Notes under the pieces: generated by a model
Databases searched by the model: none
What the model saw: only the letters and a program-made list of their open reading frames with translations
What the model was told of the DNA's origin: nothing
Part shown: positions 20,508 to 29,668 of the stretch, piece by piece
Numbering within the stretch: position 1 is the first letter of the stretch
Layout of the letters: every line of letters begins with the position of its first letter
From: Selenomonadaceae bacterium
Lineage (GTDB): Bacteria; Bacillota; Negativicutes; Selenomonadales; Selenomonadaceae
Assembly: GCA_022786545.1 (NCBI GenBank)
Contig: JALFXV010000093.1
Coordinates: 1-64,000 of the forward strand
Reading direction: 5' to 3'
Length of the DNA: 64,000 bases
Translations under genes and position numbers: made by a program

Positions 20508-21824
20508 CTATCTTCGTGACAATATATAGCCGATGGCAACCCCCAGAAGGGCAGGCAGCAGCCACCCCAGGCTGACGGAGTAAAGGGGCAGGTACTGCAC
20601 CAGGATTTCCTGCAAGCCCGCCAGCTTTATATCAGCTGCCTGCAAGCCGTCCAGAATACTAAAAGGCAGGGTCATGCCAATGCTCCAGCGGTACACGCTG
20701 CTGCTGCAGCCCAGCTGCCTGTCAAAGAGGGATACCAGCACCAGCACGATAAAAATCGGATACAGGGCCACCAGGAAGGGCACGGAAATCCGGATCAGCT
20801 CCGTCAGCCCCACATTGGAAGCCAGGAAGCTGAAAAATACCGCAATCTTCAGCAACGTCCTGTAAGCCACCCTGCCGTCAAAAACGTACTGATAGTAGCT
20901 GGCAAAGGCGGAGCTGACGCCGATGCTGGTGGTCAGGCAGGCAAAGCCGATGATAAAAGCCAGCACCAGCTTGCCCGTATCGCCAAAGAAAAAATAGGTG
21001 GCCGAGGACAGGATGATGCCGCCATTGGCGGAATACCCCAGCACTGCCGGGCAGGTAGCCCCCAGATACGCCAAAGAAACGTACACTATGCTCATCAGGA
21101 CTACAGCGATGAGGCATGCCCTGACACAGGCACGGCAGATGTCGGCATTTTCCGTCAGCCCCTTCTGCCGGATGGCTGTAATGGCCAGGGCGGCAAAAGG
21201 CAGTGCCGCCAGCATGTCCATAGTCAGATAGCCATTGATAAAGCCGGAGGCAAAAGGCGAAACAGCATATTCCTCCACCGGCTCCAGAATCCTGCCGACG
21301 GGCTCATAATAGGTGCGGGCAAAAAGCACGCAGAGAAACAGCAGCAAAAGAGGGCTCAGCACCTTGCCCACCCTGTCCACAATCATGCTGGGATTGGCCG
21401 CCAGCCAGTAAGTGACCAGAAAGAACACCGCCGTGTAAATCAGCTCGCCGGTATTGGCGGAGCCCACTGCCAGAAAAGGCTTGATGCCGATTTCGAAGGA
21501 TACCGCCCCTGTCCTCGGCACCGCAAAGAGGGGCCCGATAGTCATGTACAAAAGGCCAAAGGAAATGGCACGGAACACCGGATGCACCCTTTCATCTATC
21601 AGCTGGGTGTACCTGCCCCCATGCTTTGCCGTAGCAATCAGCCCCAGAAGGGGCAGCCCGATGCCGGTGGCCAGGAAGCCTGCCATAGCGATGGGAAAGC
21701 TGGTGCCGGCGTTCTGGGCCAGATAGGGCGGAAAAATCAGGTTGCCTGCCCCGAAGAAGATGGAAAAAACCATAAAGCCCACAGACAAAAGCTCTATTTT
21801 TGATAAATTATGCATCAAAAGCAC
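20508..21824 (-). CDS. brnQ: Branched-chain amino acid transport system II carrier protein
   Basis: FSIFFGAGNLIFPPYLAQNAG; about 12 TM segments. Confidence 0.95.
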   Translation of the reverse strand: MLLMHNLSKIELLSVGFMVFSIFFGAGNLIFPPYLAQNAGTSFPIAMAGFLATGIGLPLLGLIATAKHGGRYTQLIDERVHPVFRAISFGLLYMTIGPLFAVPRTGAVSFEIGIKPFLAVGSANTGELIYTAVFFLVTYWLAANPSMIVDRVGKVLSPLLLLFLCVLFARTYYEPVGRILEPVEEYAVSPFASGFINGYLTMDMLAALPFAALAITAIRQKGLTENADICRACVRACLIAVVLMSIVYVSLAYLGATCPAVLGYSANGGIILSSATYFFFGDTGKLVLAFIIGFACLTTSIGVSSAFASYYQYVFDGRVAYRTLLKIAVFFSFLASNVGLTELIRISVPFLVALYPIFIVLVLVSLFDRQLGCSSSVYRWSIGMTLPFSILDGLQAADIKLAGLQEILVQYLPLYSVSLGWLLPALLGVAIGYILSRR

Positions 21825-21843
21825 CTCTATCTTTTAGATTAGC

Positions 21844-21874
21844 AAAAAGGAGCTGCCGAAGCAGCTCCTTATGG
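21844..21874. terminator. Terminator of infC-rpmI-rplT
   Basis: AAGGAGCTGC cgaa GCAGCTCCTT. Confidence 0.8.
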
Positions 21875-21900
21875 CATAATACCTGCAAAGGTATCGCGTA

Positions 21901-22254
21901 TTACAGGTTCTCCTTAGCAACAGCTACCATCTGGGCAAATGCGTTAGCGTCATTTACAGCCAGGTCAGCCAGCATCTTGCGGTTCACCTCTACACCAGCC
22001 TTGGTGAGGCCGGCAATCAGGCGGCTGTAGGAAATGCCATTGGCACGGGCTGCAGCGTTGATACGGGCAATCCAGAGACGGCGGAATACGCCCTTCTTGG
22101 CACGGCGGTCACGGCGTGCATAGTAGAGAGCCTTCATAACGGTCTCATTTGCCTTCTTAAACTGCTTGCTCTTGGAACCCTTGTAGCCCTTCGCTAACTT
22201 CAAAATCTTCTTATGACGTTTATGTGCAGTCACACCAGTTCTAACTCTTGGCAT
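21901..22254 (-). CDS. rplT: 50S ribosomal protein L20
   Basis: [53 protein letters not shown]. Confidence 0.98.
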   Translation of the reverse strand: MPRVRTGVTAHKRHKKILKLAKGYKGSKSKQFKKANETVMKALYYARRDRRAKKGVFRRLWIARINAAARANGISYSRLIAGLTKAGVEVNRKMLADLAVNDANAFAQMVAVAKENL

Positions 22255-22293
22255 GTTCTTATCCTCCTAATATAAAAAGTAATCAATCAAAAA

Positions 22294-22491
22294 TTATGCG
22301 TATGGCAGACACTTCATAGCGCGCTTCTTGTCAGCAGCAACTACCAGAGCAGCCTTGCGCAGGTTGCGCTTGCGCTTAGGAGACTTCTTCTCCAGGATGT
22401 GGCTCTTATAAGCCTTGTTCCTTCTAATTTCGCCACTACCGGTTAAAGTAAAGCGCTTTGCAGCAGCTCTGCGAGTCTTCATCTTCTGCAT
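22294..22491 (-). CDS. rpmI: 50S ribosomal protein L35
   Basis: [43 protein letters not shown]. Confidence 0.98.
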   Translation of the reverse strand: MQKMKTRRAAAKRFTLTGSGEIRRNKAYKSHILEKKSPKRKRNLRKAALVVAADKKRAMKCLPYA

Positions 22492-23030
22492 TACTGTTTT
22501 CCTCCTTTAGATGCGGCCTTTGGGGCCAGAATCATAATCATATTTTTACCTTCAAGCTTAGCATCTCTTTCAATAGATACTGAATCCTTCAGCTGCTCCG
22601 CAACCCGGCCTAGAATCTCACGGCCCAGCTCCGGATGAGACAGCTCACGGCCACGGAACATGATGGTTACCTTGACCTTGTTTCCTTCTTCCAGGAAACG
22701 AACTGCATTCTTCAGCTTGACGTCAAAATCGTGTTGTTCAATGTTTGGACGCAGCTTCACCTCTTTTACAGAGATGACCTTCTGCTTCTTGCGGGCTTCC
22801 TTCTCCCGCTTCTGCTGTTCATATCTATACTTGCCAAAGTCCATAATACGGCAAACAGGCGGCTTTGCCTTCGGCGCAATCTCGACCAGGTCGAGATGCT
22901 GGTCAATAGCCATCTGCAAGGCGTCACGCACCTGCATAATGCCCAAAGTCTGCCCCTCAGCATCAGTCACACGGATTTCGCCGCCGCGAACCCGGATTTC
23001 CTCATTGATTCTTGCGATTTCCTTAGCTAT
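22491..23030 (-). CDS. infC: Translation initiation factor IF-3 (non-ATG start)
   Basis: [34 protein letters not shown]...; no in-frame ATG/GTG/TTG at the SD; ATA at 23030-23028 lies 9 nt after GGAGG. Confidence 0.93.
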   Translation of the reverse strand: MAKEIARINEEIRVRGGEIRVTDAEGQTLGIMQVRDALQMAIDQHLDLVEIAPKAKPPVCRIMDFGKYRYEQQKREKEARKKQKVISVKEVKLRPNIEQHDFDVKLKNAVRFLEEGNKVKVTIMFRGRELSHPELGREILGRVAEQLKDSVSIERDAKLEGKNMIMILAPKAASKGGKQ

Positions 23031-23040
23031 GAAAATACAC

Positions 23041-23215
23041 CTCCCTGCAGATATTTCCCAACGGCAGCCATTGCAGCAGCTGCTGCCCAAAACAAAAATA
23101 GAGGCGGCACAAAGCCACCCCTATCAAAAAATCTGATATAAACCCGACTGATCTGTACCAGCAGGTGAGAAGTGGCAACTTCTGCTTCAATCACTTCTGT
23201 TATGTTAGCACAAAT
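23041..23215 (-). promoter_or_regulatory. infC leader with terminator hairpin (L20-leader-like attenuator)
   Basis: GAAGTTGCCACTTCTCACCTGC segment, then ATAGGGGTGGC tttgt GCCGCCTCTAT followed by TTTTTGTTTT, upstream of infC SD. Confidence 0.6.
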
Positions 23216-23299
23216 AACAAGCCGTGTCAAATCTTTTTTTATAAAATTACCACTTATTTTGCGGCCCCAAATATTTTTAGGACTTTTATATAGAACGTA

Positions 23300-23328
23300 T
23301 TGTATTTTTCAGTCATTCATGTTATACT
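23300..23328 (+). promoter_or_regulatory. Putative sigma-70 promoter for the small membrane ORF
   Basis: TTGTAT, 17-nt spacer, TATACT. Confidence 0.55.
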
Positions 23329-23361
23329 ACACTTGTACTAGTATTTTTAGGAGGTAATACC

Positions 23362-23553
23362 ATGCTGGATTATATCGTCACCCTGCTGAGCGGTCAGCCG
23401 ATGAACGGCCTGGACTACGGCGCCGTAGGCGGCTTTATGGTGTACAGGCTGCTGCAGCGCTCCATCAACAGGATTCTGATAAAGCTGGAAAAAATCATCG
23501 TCATCTACATAGCCATCTTCATCGGCTACAAGCTCTATCATCTTTTGGGCTGA
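23362..23553 (+). CDS. Small hypothetical membrane protein (63 aa)
   Basis: AGGAGGTAATACC-ATG SD, promoter 23300-23328, one hydrophobic segment IIVIYIAIFIGYKLYHLL. Confidence 0.65.
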   Translation: MLDYIVTLLSGQPMNGLDYGAVGGFMVYRLLQRSINRILIKLEKIIVIYIAIFIGYKLYHLLG

Positions 23554-23616
23554 CATCCCCCACCGGACTGGCCGGGCTCTGTGGCTCTGCGGCTCTGTGG
23601 CTGTACAGGCAGATCC

Positions 23617-25008
23617 TCACTGCCCCACGATGCCCGGGCTGGTCATGGCCATCGGCGACATTACCTGGTTCAGCCGTTCCTCGCTCATGATGCCCTTTTC
23701 CAGGATGATTTCCCGGATAGGGCGCCCGGAACTGTAGGCTTCCTTGGCCAGCTGGGCAGACTGCTCATAGCCGATGTGAGGCAGCAGGGCTGTCACCACG
23801 CCCACGCTCCTGTCCAGCCAGTACTGGCACTGCTGGCGGTTGGGCTCCAGGTCCTTCAGCAGCTTGTCCACGAAGCCGTTGACAGCGTTGGTGAGGAATT
23901 TCATAGAATTGAACATATTAAATGCCATTACTGGTTCCATAACATTCAGTTCAAACTGGCCATTTTCCACCGCCAGGCTGACAGCCAGGTCGTTGCCCAC
24001 CACCTGATAGCAGGTCTGGTTCAGCACCTCGGCAATCACAGGATTTACCTTGCCAGGCATAATGGAGGAGCCAGGCTGGCGCATCGGCAGCTTCAGCTCA
24101 TAGAAGCCGTCACGGGGGCCTGATGCCATCAGGCGAAAATCATTGGCCATCTTGATCAGCACCAGCGCCGTATTCTTCATGGCGGCAGAAACGTCCGCAA
24201 AGCCGTCCGTATTGTTGGTAGCATCAATCAGGTTGGCGGCTTCCTCCCATTTTTCCCCAGTGGCATCACTCAGCTTGTCGGCAATCACCGCCATATAGGC
24301 AGGCTCTGCATTGAGTCCCGTCCCTACGGCTGTGCCCCCCATGTTGATGTAGCGAATTTCCTCCAGGGCATGGCTGATGCGCTTCATGCCCCGGCGCACG
24401 GCGGAAGCATAGGAACCCATCTCCTGCCCCAGGGTAATCGGCACCGCATCCTGCAGGTGGGTACGCCCCATCTTGAGGATATCCTTGTACTCCACAGACT
24501 TCTTTTCCAGCTCCGTGGCCAGGTAATCAAGGGCGGCCAGAAGCTTCTTGCCCTTCTGCCTCAGGCATACCTTGATGGCAGTGGGGAAAGTATCATTGGT
24601 GGACTGGGCCATATTTCCGTGGTTGTTGGGGGAGATGATATCATAGCGCCCCTTTTCCTGCCCCGTAATCTCCAATGCCCTGTTGCACAGCACTTCGTTC
24701 ATGTTCATGTTGAAGGAAGTGCCTGCACCCCCCTGAATCGGGTCCACCGGGAACTGGTCCAGGAACCTGCCGCCGATGATTTCCTCCGCCGCCTGCAGCA
24801 GGGGCTCCCCCACAGGCTTCTCCAGCCTGCCGGTGGACATATTGGCCACTATAGCCGCCTTCTTTACCTGCGCCATAGCCACAATAAAATCCGTATCAAT
24901 CTGCTGGCCGGTAATCTTGAAGTTCTCCACCGCACGAATGGTCTGTACACCATAATAAACCTCATCAGGAACACTCAGCTCTCCCAGAAAATCATGTTCT
25001 TTTCTCAT
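23617..25008 (-). CDS. aspA: Aspartate ammonia-lyase
   Basis: Fumarase/aspartase signature GSSIMPGKVNPV. Confidence 0.95.
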   Translation of the reverse strand: MRKEHDFLGELSVPDEVYYGVQTIRAVENFKITGQQIDTDFIVAMAQVKKAAIVANMSTGRLEKPVGEPLLQAAEEIIGGRFLDQFPVDPIQGGAGTSFNMNMNEVLCNRALEITGQEKGRYDIISPNNHGNMAQSTNDTFPTAIKVCLRQKGKKLLAALDYLATELEKKSVEYKDILKMGRTHLQDAVPITLGQEMGSYASAVRRGMKRISHALEEIRYINMGGTAVGTGLNAEPAYMAVIADKLSDATGEKWEEAANLIDATNNTDGFADVSAAMKNTALVLIKMANDFRLMASGPRDGFYELKLPMRQPGSSIMPGKVNPVIAEVLNQTCYQVVGNDLAVSLAVENGQFELNVMEPVMAFNMFNSMKFLTNAVNGFVDKLLKDLEPNRQQCQYWLDRSVGVVTALLPHIGYEQSAQLAKEAYSSGRPIREIILEKGIMSEERLNQVMSPMAMTSPGIVGQ

Positions 25009-25135
25009 TGTGTCTGCCTCCCTGTATGACCTTATTTTTTTATTTGTATTTTGTATACAATATTCTTTGCTTATAAGATACTACAGAAAGACAAAAATGA
25101 AAACTACCAATTAGGCATACTATCTATGACTTTTA

Positions 25136-25164
25136 TAATATAATAAATAATATTTATTATATTA
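25136..25164. repeat. 29-bp perfect AT-only palindrome
   Basis: TAATATAATAAATA-A-TATTTATTATATTA. Confidence 0.95.
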
Positions 25165-25210
25165 CTATATCTTCATCACCATATCTAATCCATCCCCGGC
25201 AAATCCCGGC

Positions 25211-26005
25211 TCATGCCTCTACCCACAGAGCCGGGCGGATACCGCCCCGCACATCCCGGATATAGCTGTAGGAAAAAGTCCCATCCTCCCAGACGCTGGC
25301 GGCATTTGCCTCGTTAAAGCCCGGGGAGCGCAGCCACCACCAGCCTGCCCTGGCACCGGCCTTCCGGTCAGCAAAGCAGTAAAAGCACCTTCTGTCCAGA
25401 TTGACAGGAAAATACTTCTCCGCCTCTACGGCACTGAGGAGAAATACCTTGTCCCTGGTATCCCTGCCCGGGTCTGTGTTGCACATGGGATTTTCATGGG
25501 CTTCCACCTTGGTGGTAGCAATAATAAAACGCTCCTTGTCTGAAAAAGCCCTGGCCAGGAAATCCCCGTTCAGGTACTTGCGGATGCTGGCACTCTCCCA
25601 GGTGACCAGCCCCCACTTTTCATGAAAGGCGCGATACTCCAGGATATCCTTGCTCAGCAGCAGCACCCTGCCTTCCTGCACAGCCAGCACCTGCCAGGAA
25701 ATAGGCTCATCCTTGCTTACGTGCCTGCCAAAGAACACCACATCCCCGATATGCACCCGGGAAAAATCCGTTTCTGACGGCAGTTCCCTGCCATCCTGCT
25801 TCTGCCCCTTGTACAAAAGCTTGTTGGCAGATGCCAGGGCCCCGGACAGTATTTCCAATGCCTCTGCATCCCCGCTCAGGGCAGCAGCCTCCAGATAGCG
25901 AAGGCCCTCTTCCAACAGAACCTTGCCCAGCTTCCTGCCTGCTGCCATATCCCCGTCCTCGGCAGCCTCCCTGTAACGCTCCAATGCAGTCTGATAGTTT
26001 TTCAT
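25211..26005 (-). CDS. DUF6273-type protein with N-terminal Sel1-like helices
   Basis: C-terminal WWWLRSPGFNEANAASVWEDGTFSYSYIRDVRGGIRPALWV; N-terminal YREAAEDGDMAAGRKLG. Confidence 0.75.
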   Translation of the reverse strand: MKNYQTALERYREAAEDGDMAAGRKLGKVLLEEGLRYLEAAALSGDAEALEILSGALASANKLLYKGQKQDGRELPSETDFSRVHIGDVVFFGRHVSKDEPISWQVLAVQEGRVLLLSKDILEYRAFHEKWGLVTWESASIRKYLNGDFLARAFSDKERFIIATTKVEAHENPMCNTDPGRDTRDKVFLLSAVEAEKYFPVNLDRRCFYCFADRKAGARAGWWWLRSPGFNEANAASVWEDGTFSYSYIRDVRGGIRPALWVEA

Positions 26006-26224
26006 GTGTATCCTCCCCTTAACCTGTCACACTACGCAAACCATACACCCATTTTATTACAACATCATTATATTATAGGGCATTGTTCCTGTTTTTTCAA
26101 CTTTTAAAAATATTTTCCAAAAGCCTACCCCCGGACGCCAGGCCTGAAATTTACCTGCCCTGCCCGATAAGAACTATACTGCTGAAAAAAGTTTTGGTGA
26201 ACAGCCAAGTAAATACCTGCAACA

Positions 26225-26287
26225 AAAATGACCACTGAAGCCGCTTGCTCTCAAATCCATAAAGCCAGCCTGCCCCGTGGTCATTTT
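26225..26287 (-). terminator. Long-loop inverted repeat downstream of the zapA-position gene
   Basis: AAAATGACCAC (26225-26235) / GTGGTCATTTT (26277-26287). Confidence 0.55.
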
Positions 26288-26297
26288 CGTCTAAAAA

Positions 26298-27218
26298 TCA
26301 GCTTTCCTCCAGCAGTTCCATCAGCTCGTCATAATCCTTTTTCAGGCTAGCATGCTCCGCCTGCAGGGCCTCATAGCGTCCAGACTGCTCCTGCTGGGCT
26401 TTCGCCAGTTCCTGGCTGTATTTCTGCTGCATGTCTGCCAGTTCCTGATTGTGCTTCTGCCGCATGTCTTCCAGTTCCTGGCTGTGTTTCTGCCGCATGT
26501 CTTCCAGTTCCGCAGCATGTTCCTGCCGCATGCCTGCCAGTTCCGCAGCATGTTCCTGCTGCATATCTGTCATTTCCCGGCTGTGCTGCTGCTGCATGCC
26601 TGCCAGTTCCCGGCTGTGCGTCTGGCGCAGCTCATCCACCAGCGTATCATGCTGCCTGTTCAGCTGTGCCAGGACATCCTTCTGCCGTACGGCCAGCTTT
26701 GCCAGTTCCTCGGCATGCTTATTGTTCTCCTGCTCCTTTGCAGCTTTCTGCTCAGACAATGCCTCGGCATGGCGCCTGTCTGCATCAGCCAGTTCCTGCC
26801 TGCATTTTGCCAGCGCCTCTTCCTGCCGCCTGCAGCGTTCAGACCAATCCTGCCTGCACTGTGCCAGTTCCTCAGCCTGCTTCTTCGCCTGCTCCGCCGC
26901 CTCATTTTTGCACTGCGCCAATTCCTCAGCCTGCTGCCTGCCCAGCTTTGCCAGCTCGTCATTATACTGCTTCTGCAGCTTTGCATAGGCCGACCTGGCC
27001 TCCTCATGGCTCTTGGCCAGTTCCTCCGCCAGCTGCAGGGCTGTCAATATACTTACATTTAGCGGATTAACCCTTTTGAGATGGCTAGCTGTTTCCTGCA
27101 TCCTGGCATCCAGCCGGGCTGCCAGCTCCTCCAGCTGCCCGGCTTCGTTGTCACTGCTTTTCAGCTTATAATGGTTTCCCAGAATAGTTACATCCACTAT
27201 TGTTGCCATAAGCATCAC
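26298..27218 (-). CDS. ZapA-like N-terminus fused to a long repetitive coiled coil
   Basis: N-terminal VDVTILGNHYKLKSSDNEAGQLEELAARLDARMQETASHLKRVNPLNVSILTALQLAEEL resembles ZapA; downstream of pheT; about 210-aa charged coiled coil follows. Confidence 0.75.
   Translation of the reverse strand: MMLMATIVDVTILGNHYKLKSSDNEAGQLEELAARLDARMQETASHLKRVNPLNVSILTALQLAEELAKSHEEARSAYAKLQKQYNDELAKLGRQQAEELAQCKNEAAEQAKKQAEELAQCRQDWSERCRRQEEALAKCRQELADADRRHAEALSEQKAAKEQENNKHAEELAKLAVRQKDVLAQLNRQHDTLVDELRQTHSRELAGMQQQHSREMTDMQQEHAAELAGMRQEHAAELEDMRQKHSQELEDMRQKHNQELADMQQKYSQELAKAQQEQSGRYEALQAEHASLKKDYDELMELLEES
26364..26627. repeat. Eight 33-bp (11-aa) coding repeats
   Basis: aa 198-285: (R/Q)QxHxxELxDM hendecads. 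Confidence 0.85.
26718..26933. repeat. Four 54-bp (18-aa) coding repeats
   Basis: aa 96-167: QAEELAQCKNEAAEQAKK/QAEELAQCRQDWSERCRR/QEEALAKCRQELADADRR/HAEALSEQKAAKEQENNK. Confidence 0.85.
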
Positions 27219-29650
27219 CCTCTAAGTTCTGCGTCAAACTCCTTCTGCACAGCCTCCAGAATCTTCTGGAAGCCCTCATCGGCCTCAGCATCAGTCAAGG
27301 TCTTGTCATTGGACTGGAACTGGATGCTGAATGCCATAGACTTCTTGCCTGCGGCAATCTGCTTGCCCTGATATACATCAAACAGGGTAACGCCGGCAAA
27401 GAACTGGCCGCCATTTTTGGCGATAGTGCGCTCAATCTCCGCTGCACTGACATTTTCCTCCACCAGCATGGCCAGGTCACGGCTGATGCCAGGATAACGC
27501 GGCAGAGAGGCACAGCTGTTCTTGGATACGGTGTATTTCAGCAGCGTCAGCAAATCCATTTCAAAGATATATGCCTTTTTGTTGATGCCGAAATTCTCAG
27601 CCACTTTAGGATGCAGCTCGCCTACAGCGGCAATAATCTCCTTGCCCTTCTTGAAGAGGGCTGTCTTGCCAGGATGCATGGCTGTATACTCGCCTGCCTC
27701 CACCTGATAGCGGCTGATTTCCAGCATTTCCAGCAAATCCTCCACAATGCCCTTGGCATCGTAGAAGTCAAGCGGAGCGCTGTCGTTGCTCCAGCCCACA
27801 GGGTTGCGGCGGCCTGTCATAAAGCCAGCTACCTTCACAACCTCCCTCGGCAGCTCCGTCAAAGGCAGCGCCTTAGGATAGAAGACAGGTGCCACATCAT
27901 AAATCTTGATGTCCTCGTTCTTCCTGGACAGGTTCCGAACGGCATTTTCCAGCACGCTGCCCAAAAGGGTAGTACGCACCAGAGGAAATTCGTCCGTCAG
28001 AGGATTCATGATAGGGATAGCCTTTCTCAGGCTGCTGTCCTCCGGCAGCTCCATTTTATCAAAAATATCAGGGCTGGTAAAGCTGAAGGAAACCTCCTCG
28101 CACATGCCCATGTGGGTCAGTGCCAGCTTCACCCGGTCGGCAAAAGCCTGCAGAGGCTTCTGACCCCCCTGGGTCACATTCCCTCTCGGCGTAGTGGAGG
28201 CAATATTGTCAAAGCCGTGGATGCGGGCGATTTCCTCGGACAAATCCTCCATGAAGGTAACATCGTTTCGCCAGGAAGGAACCTCCACGCTATATACACC
28301 GCCCTCCTGCGGGCTTACCTTGAAGTAAAGCTTCTCCAATATCTCAATCATCCGCTCAGCCGGTATCTCCGTGCCCAGGCGGCTGTTAATCTGCTCTGCC
28401 GTAAAGGCCACATGGACAGGCTCCTTGGCTACAGGATAGACATCCACTACGCCCTGAGCAACAGTGCATGCCCCCATCTCCTGCAGGAGCTGTGCCGCCC
28501 TGTCCAGAGCCCTGATGGTAGCCGTCACATCCGTACCGCGCTCAAAGCGGCCGGAAGCCTCAGAGTGAAGCCCGCAGGCACGGGAGGTACGGCGGATGCT
28601 GGCCCCGTTGAAGCAGGCTGCTTCCAGCACGATAGCAGTCGTGTTGTCCGTTACCTCGGACTCCAGGCCCCCCATGACACCGGCCAGGCCCGCAGGCTTC
28701 TCGCTGTCGGCAATCACCAGCTCGTTGCCCCTGGCAAGGCGCTCGGAGTCATCAAGAGTATGAAGGTTCTCCCCCTCCAGGGCACGGCGGGCAGTCAGGC
28801 TGTGGCCTGCTATCTGGTCATAGTCATAGGCGTGCATAGGCTGTCCCAGCTCCACCATGACGAAGTTGGTCACATCCACCACATTGTTGATGGCACGGAT
28901 ACCGGCCCCCTCCAGGCGCTGCTGCATCCACTTAGGGGACGGGCCAATCTTGACATTTTTCAGCACACGGGCAGAAAAACGGCTGCAGAGGTCCTCCGCC
29001 TGGATGCCAATCCTGATCATGTCAGAAGCCTTGGCCGCATCATCCTCATTGACCTTAATCTCCGGCCACTTTGGCTCATTGCCGGTGAGGATGGCCACCT
29101 CCCGTACCAGCCCCAGCACGCTGAAGCAGTCGCCACGGTTGGCAGTCAGCTCAAACTCCAGCACCACATCATCCAGACCCAGCACGGAGCTGGCAGGAAT
29201 ACCCACAGGAGTATCCTCCGGCAGGATATAGATGCCCTCGGTCTGCTCCTTTGGCAGGGCAGTCACATCCATCTTCAGCTCCTCAGCAGAGCACAGCATG
29301 CCATTGGACTGCACTCCCCGCAGCTTGCCCTTGGAAATCTTCTGGCCGTTGGGCAGCTTGGCGCCGATCATGGCCACCGGCACAATCTGCCCTTCCCGTA
29401 CATTCTGGGCACCGGTAACAATCTGGACAGGCTCAGCCGCCCCCACGTTCATGGAGGTAATCACCATATGGTCGGAGTCAGGGTGCACCTCTATCTTCTC
29501 AATCCTGCCGGTGACAACCTTGTCCAGCCCCTCATCGGCACGGATGACATTCTCTACCGGAATGCCTGCCATAGTCAGCTTATCAGCCAGCTCCTCGGCA
29601 GTTTCCGTGAAATCTATATAATCATGAAGCCATTTTACAGATACCTGCAT
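27215..29650 (-). CDS. pheT: Phenylalanyl-tRNA synthetase beta subunit
   Basis: Full-length PheT: MQVSVKWLHDYIDF, B3/B4, B5 and FDX-ACB regions. Confidence 0.98.
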   Translation of the reverse strand: MQVSVKWLHDYIDFTETAEELADKLTMAGIPVENVIRADEGLDKVVTGRIEKIEVHPDSDHMVITSMNVGAAEPVQIVTGAQNVREGQIVPVAMIGAKLPNGQKISKGKLRGVQSNGMLCSAEELKMDVTALPKEQTEGIYILPEDTPVGIPASSVLGLDDVVLEFELTANRGDCFSVLGLVREVAILTGNEPKWPEIKVNEDDAAKASDMIRIGIQAEDLCSRFSARVLKNVKIGPSPKWMQQRLEGAGIRAINNVVDVTNFVMVELGQPMHAYDYDQIAGHSLTARRALEGENLHTLDDSERLARGNELVIADSEKPAGLAGVMGGLESEVTDNTTAIVLEAACFNGASIRRTSRACGLHSEASGRFERGTDVTATIRALDRAAQLLQEMGACTVAQGVVDVYPVAKEPVHVAFTAEQINSRLGTEIPAERMIEILEKLYFKVSPQEGGVYSVEVPSWRNDVTFMEDLSEEIARIHGFDNIASTTPRGNVTQGGQKPLQAFADRVKLALTHMGMCEEVSFSFTSPDIFDKMELPEDSSLRKAIPIMNPLTDEFPLVRTTLLGSVLENAVRNLSRKNEDIKIYDVAPVFYPKALPLTELPREVVKVAGFMTGRRNPVGWSNDSAPLDFYDAKGIVEDLLEMLEISRYQVEAGEYTAMHPGKTALFKKGKEIIAAVGELHPKVAENFGINKKAYIFEMDLLTLLKYTVSKNSCASLPRYPGISRDLAMLVEENVSAAEIERTIAKNGGQFFAGVTLFDVYQGKQIAAGKKSMAFSIQFQSNDKTLTDAEADEGFQKILEAVQKEFDAELRG

Positions 29651-29668
29651 TTTTCCAATTCCTCCCTA

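Noticed and set aside
26352-27062. Overlapping Cys/Ser- and Leu/Phe-rich ORFs in the ZapA-fusion region
   Set aside because: Produced by the tandem repeat lacking stops in other frames; no independent start signals
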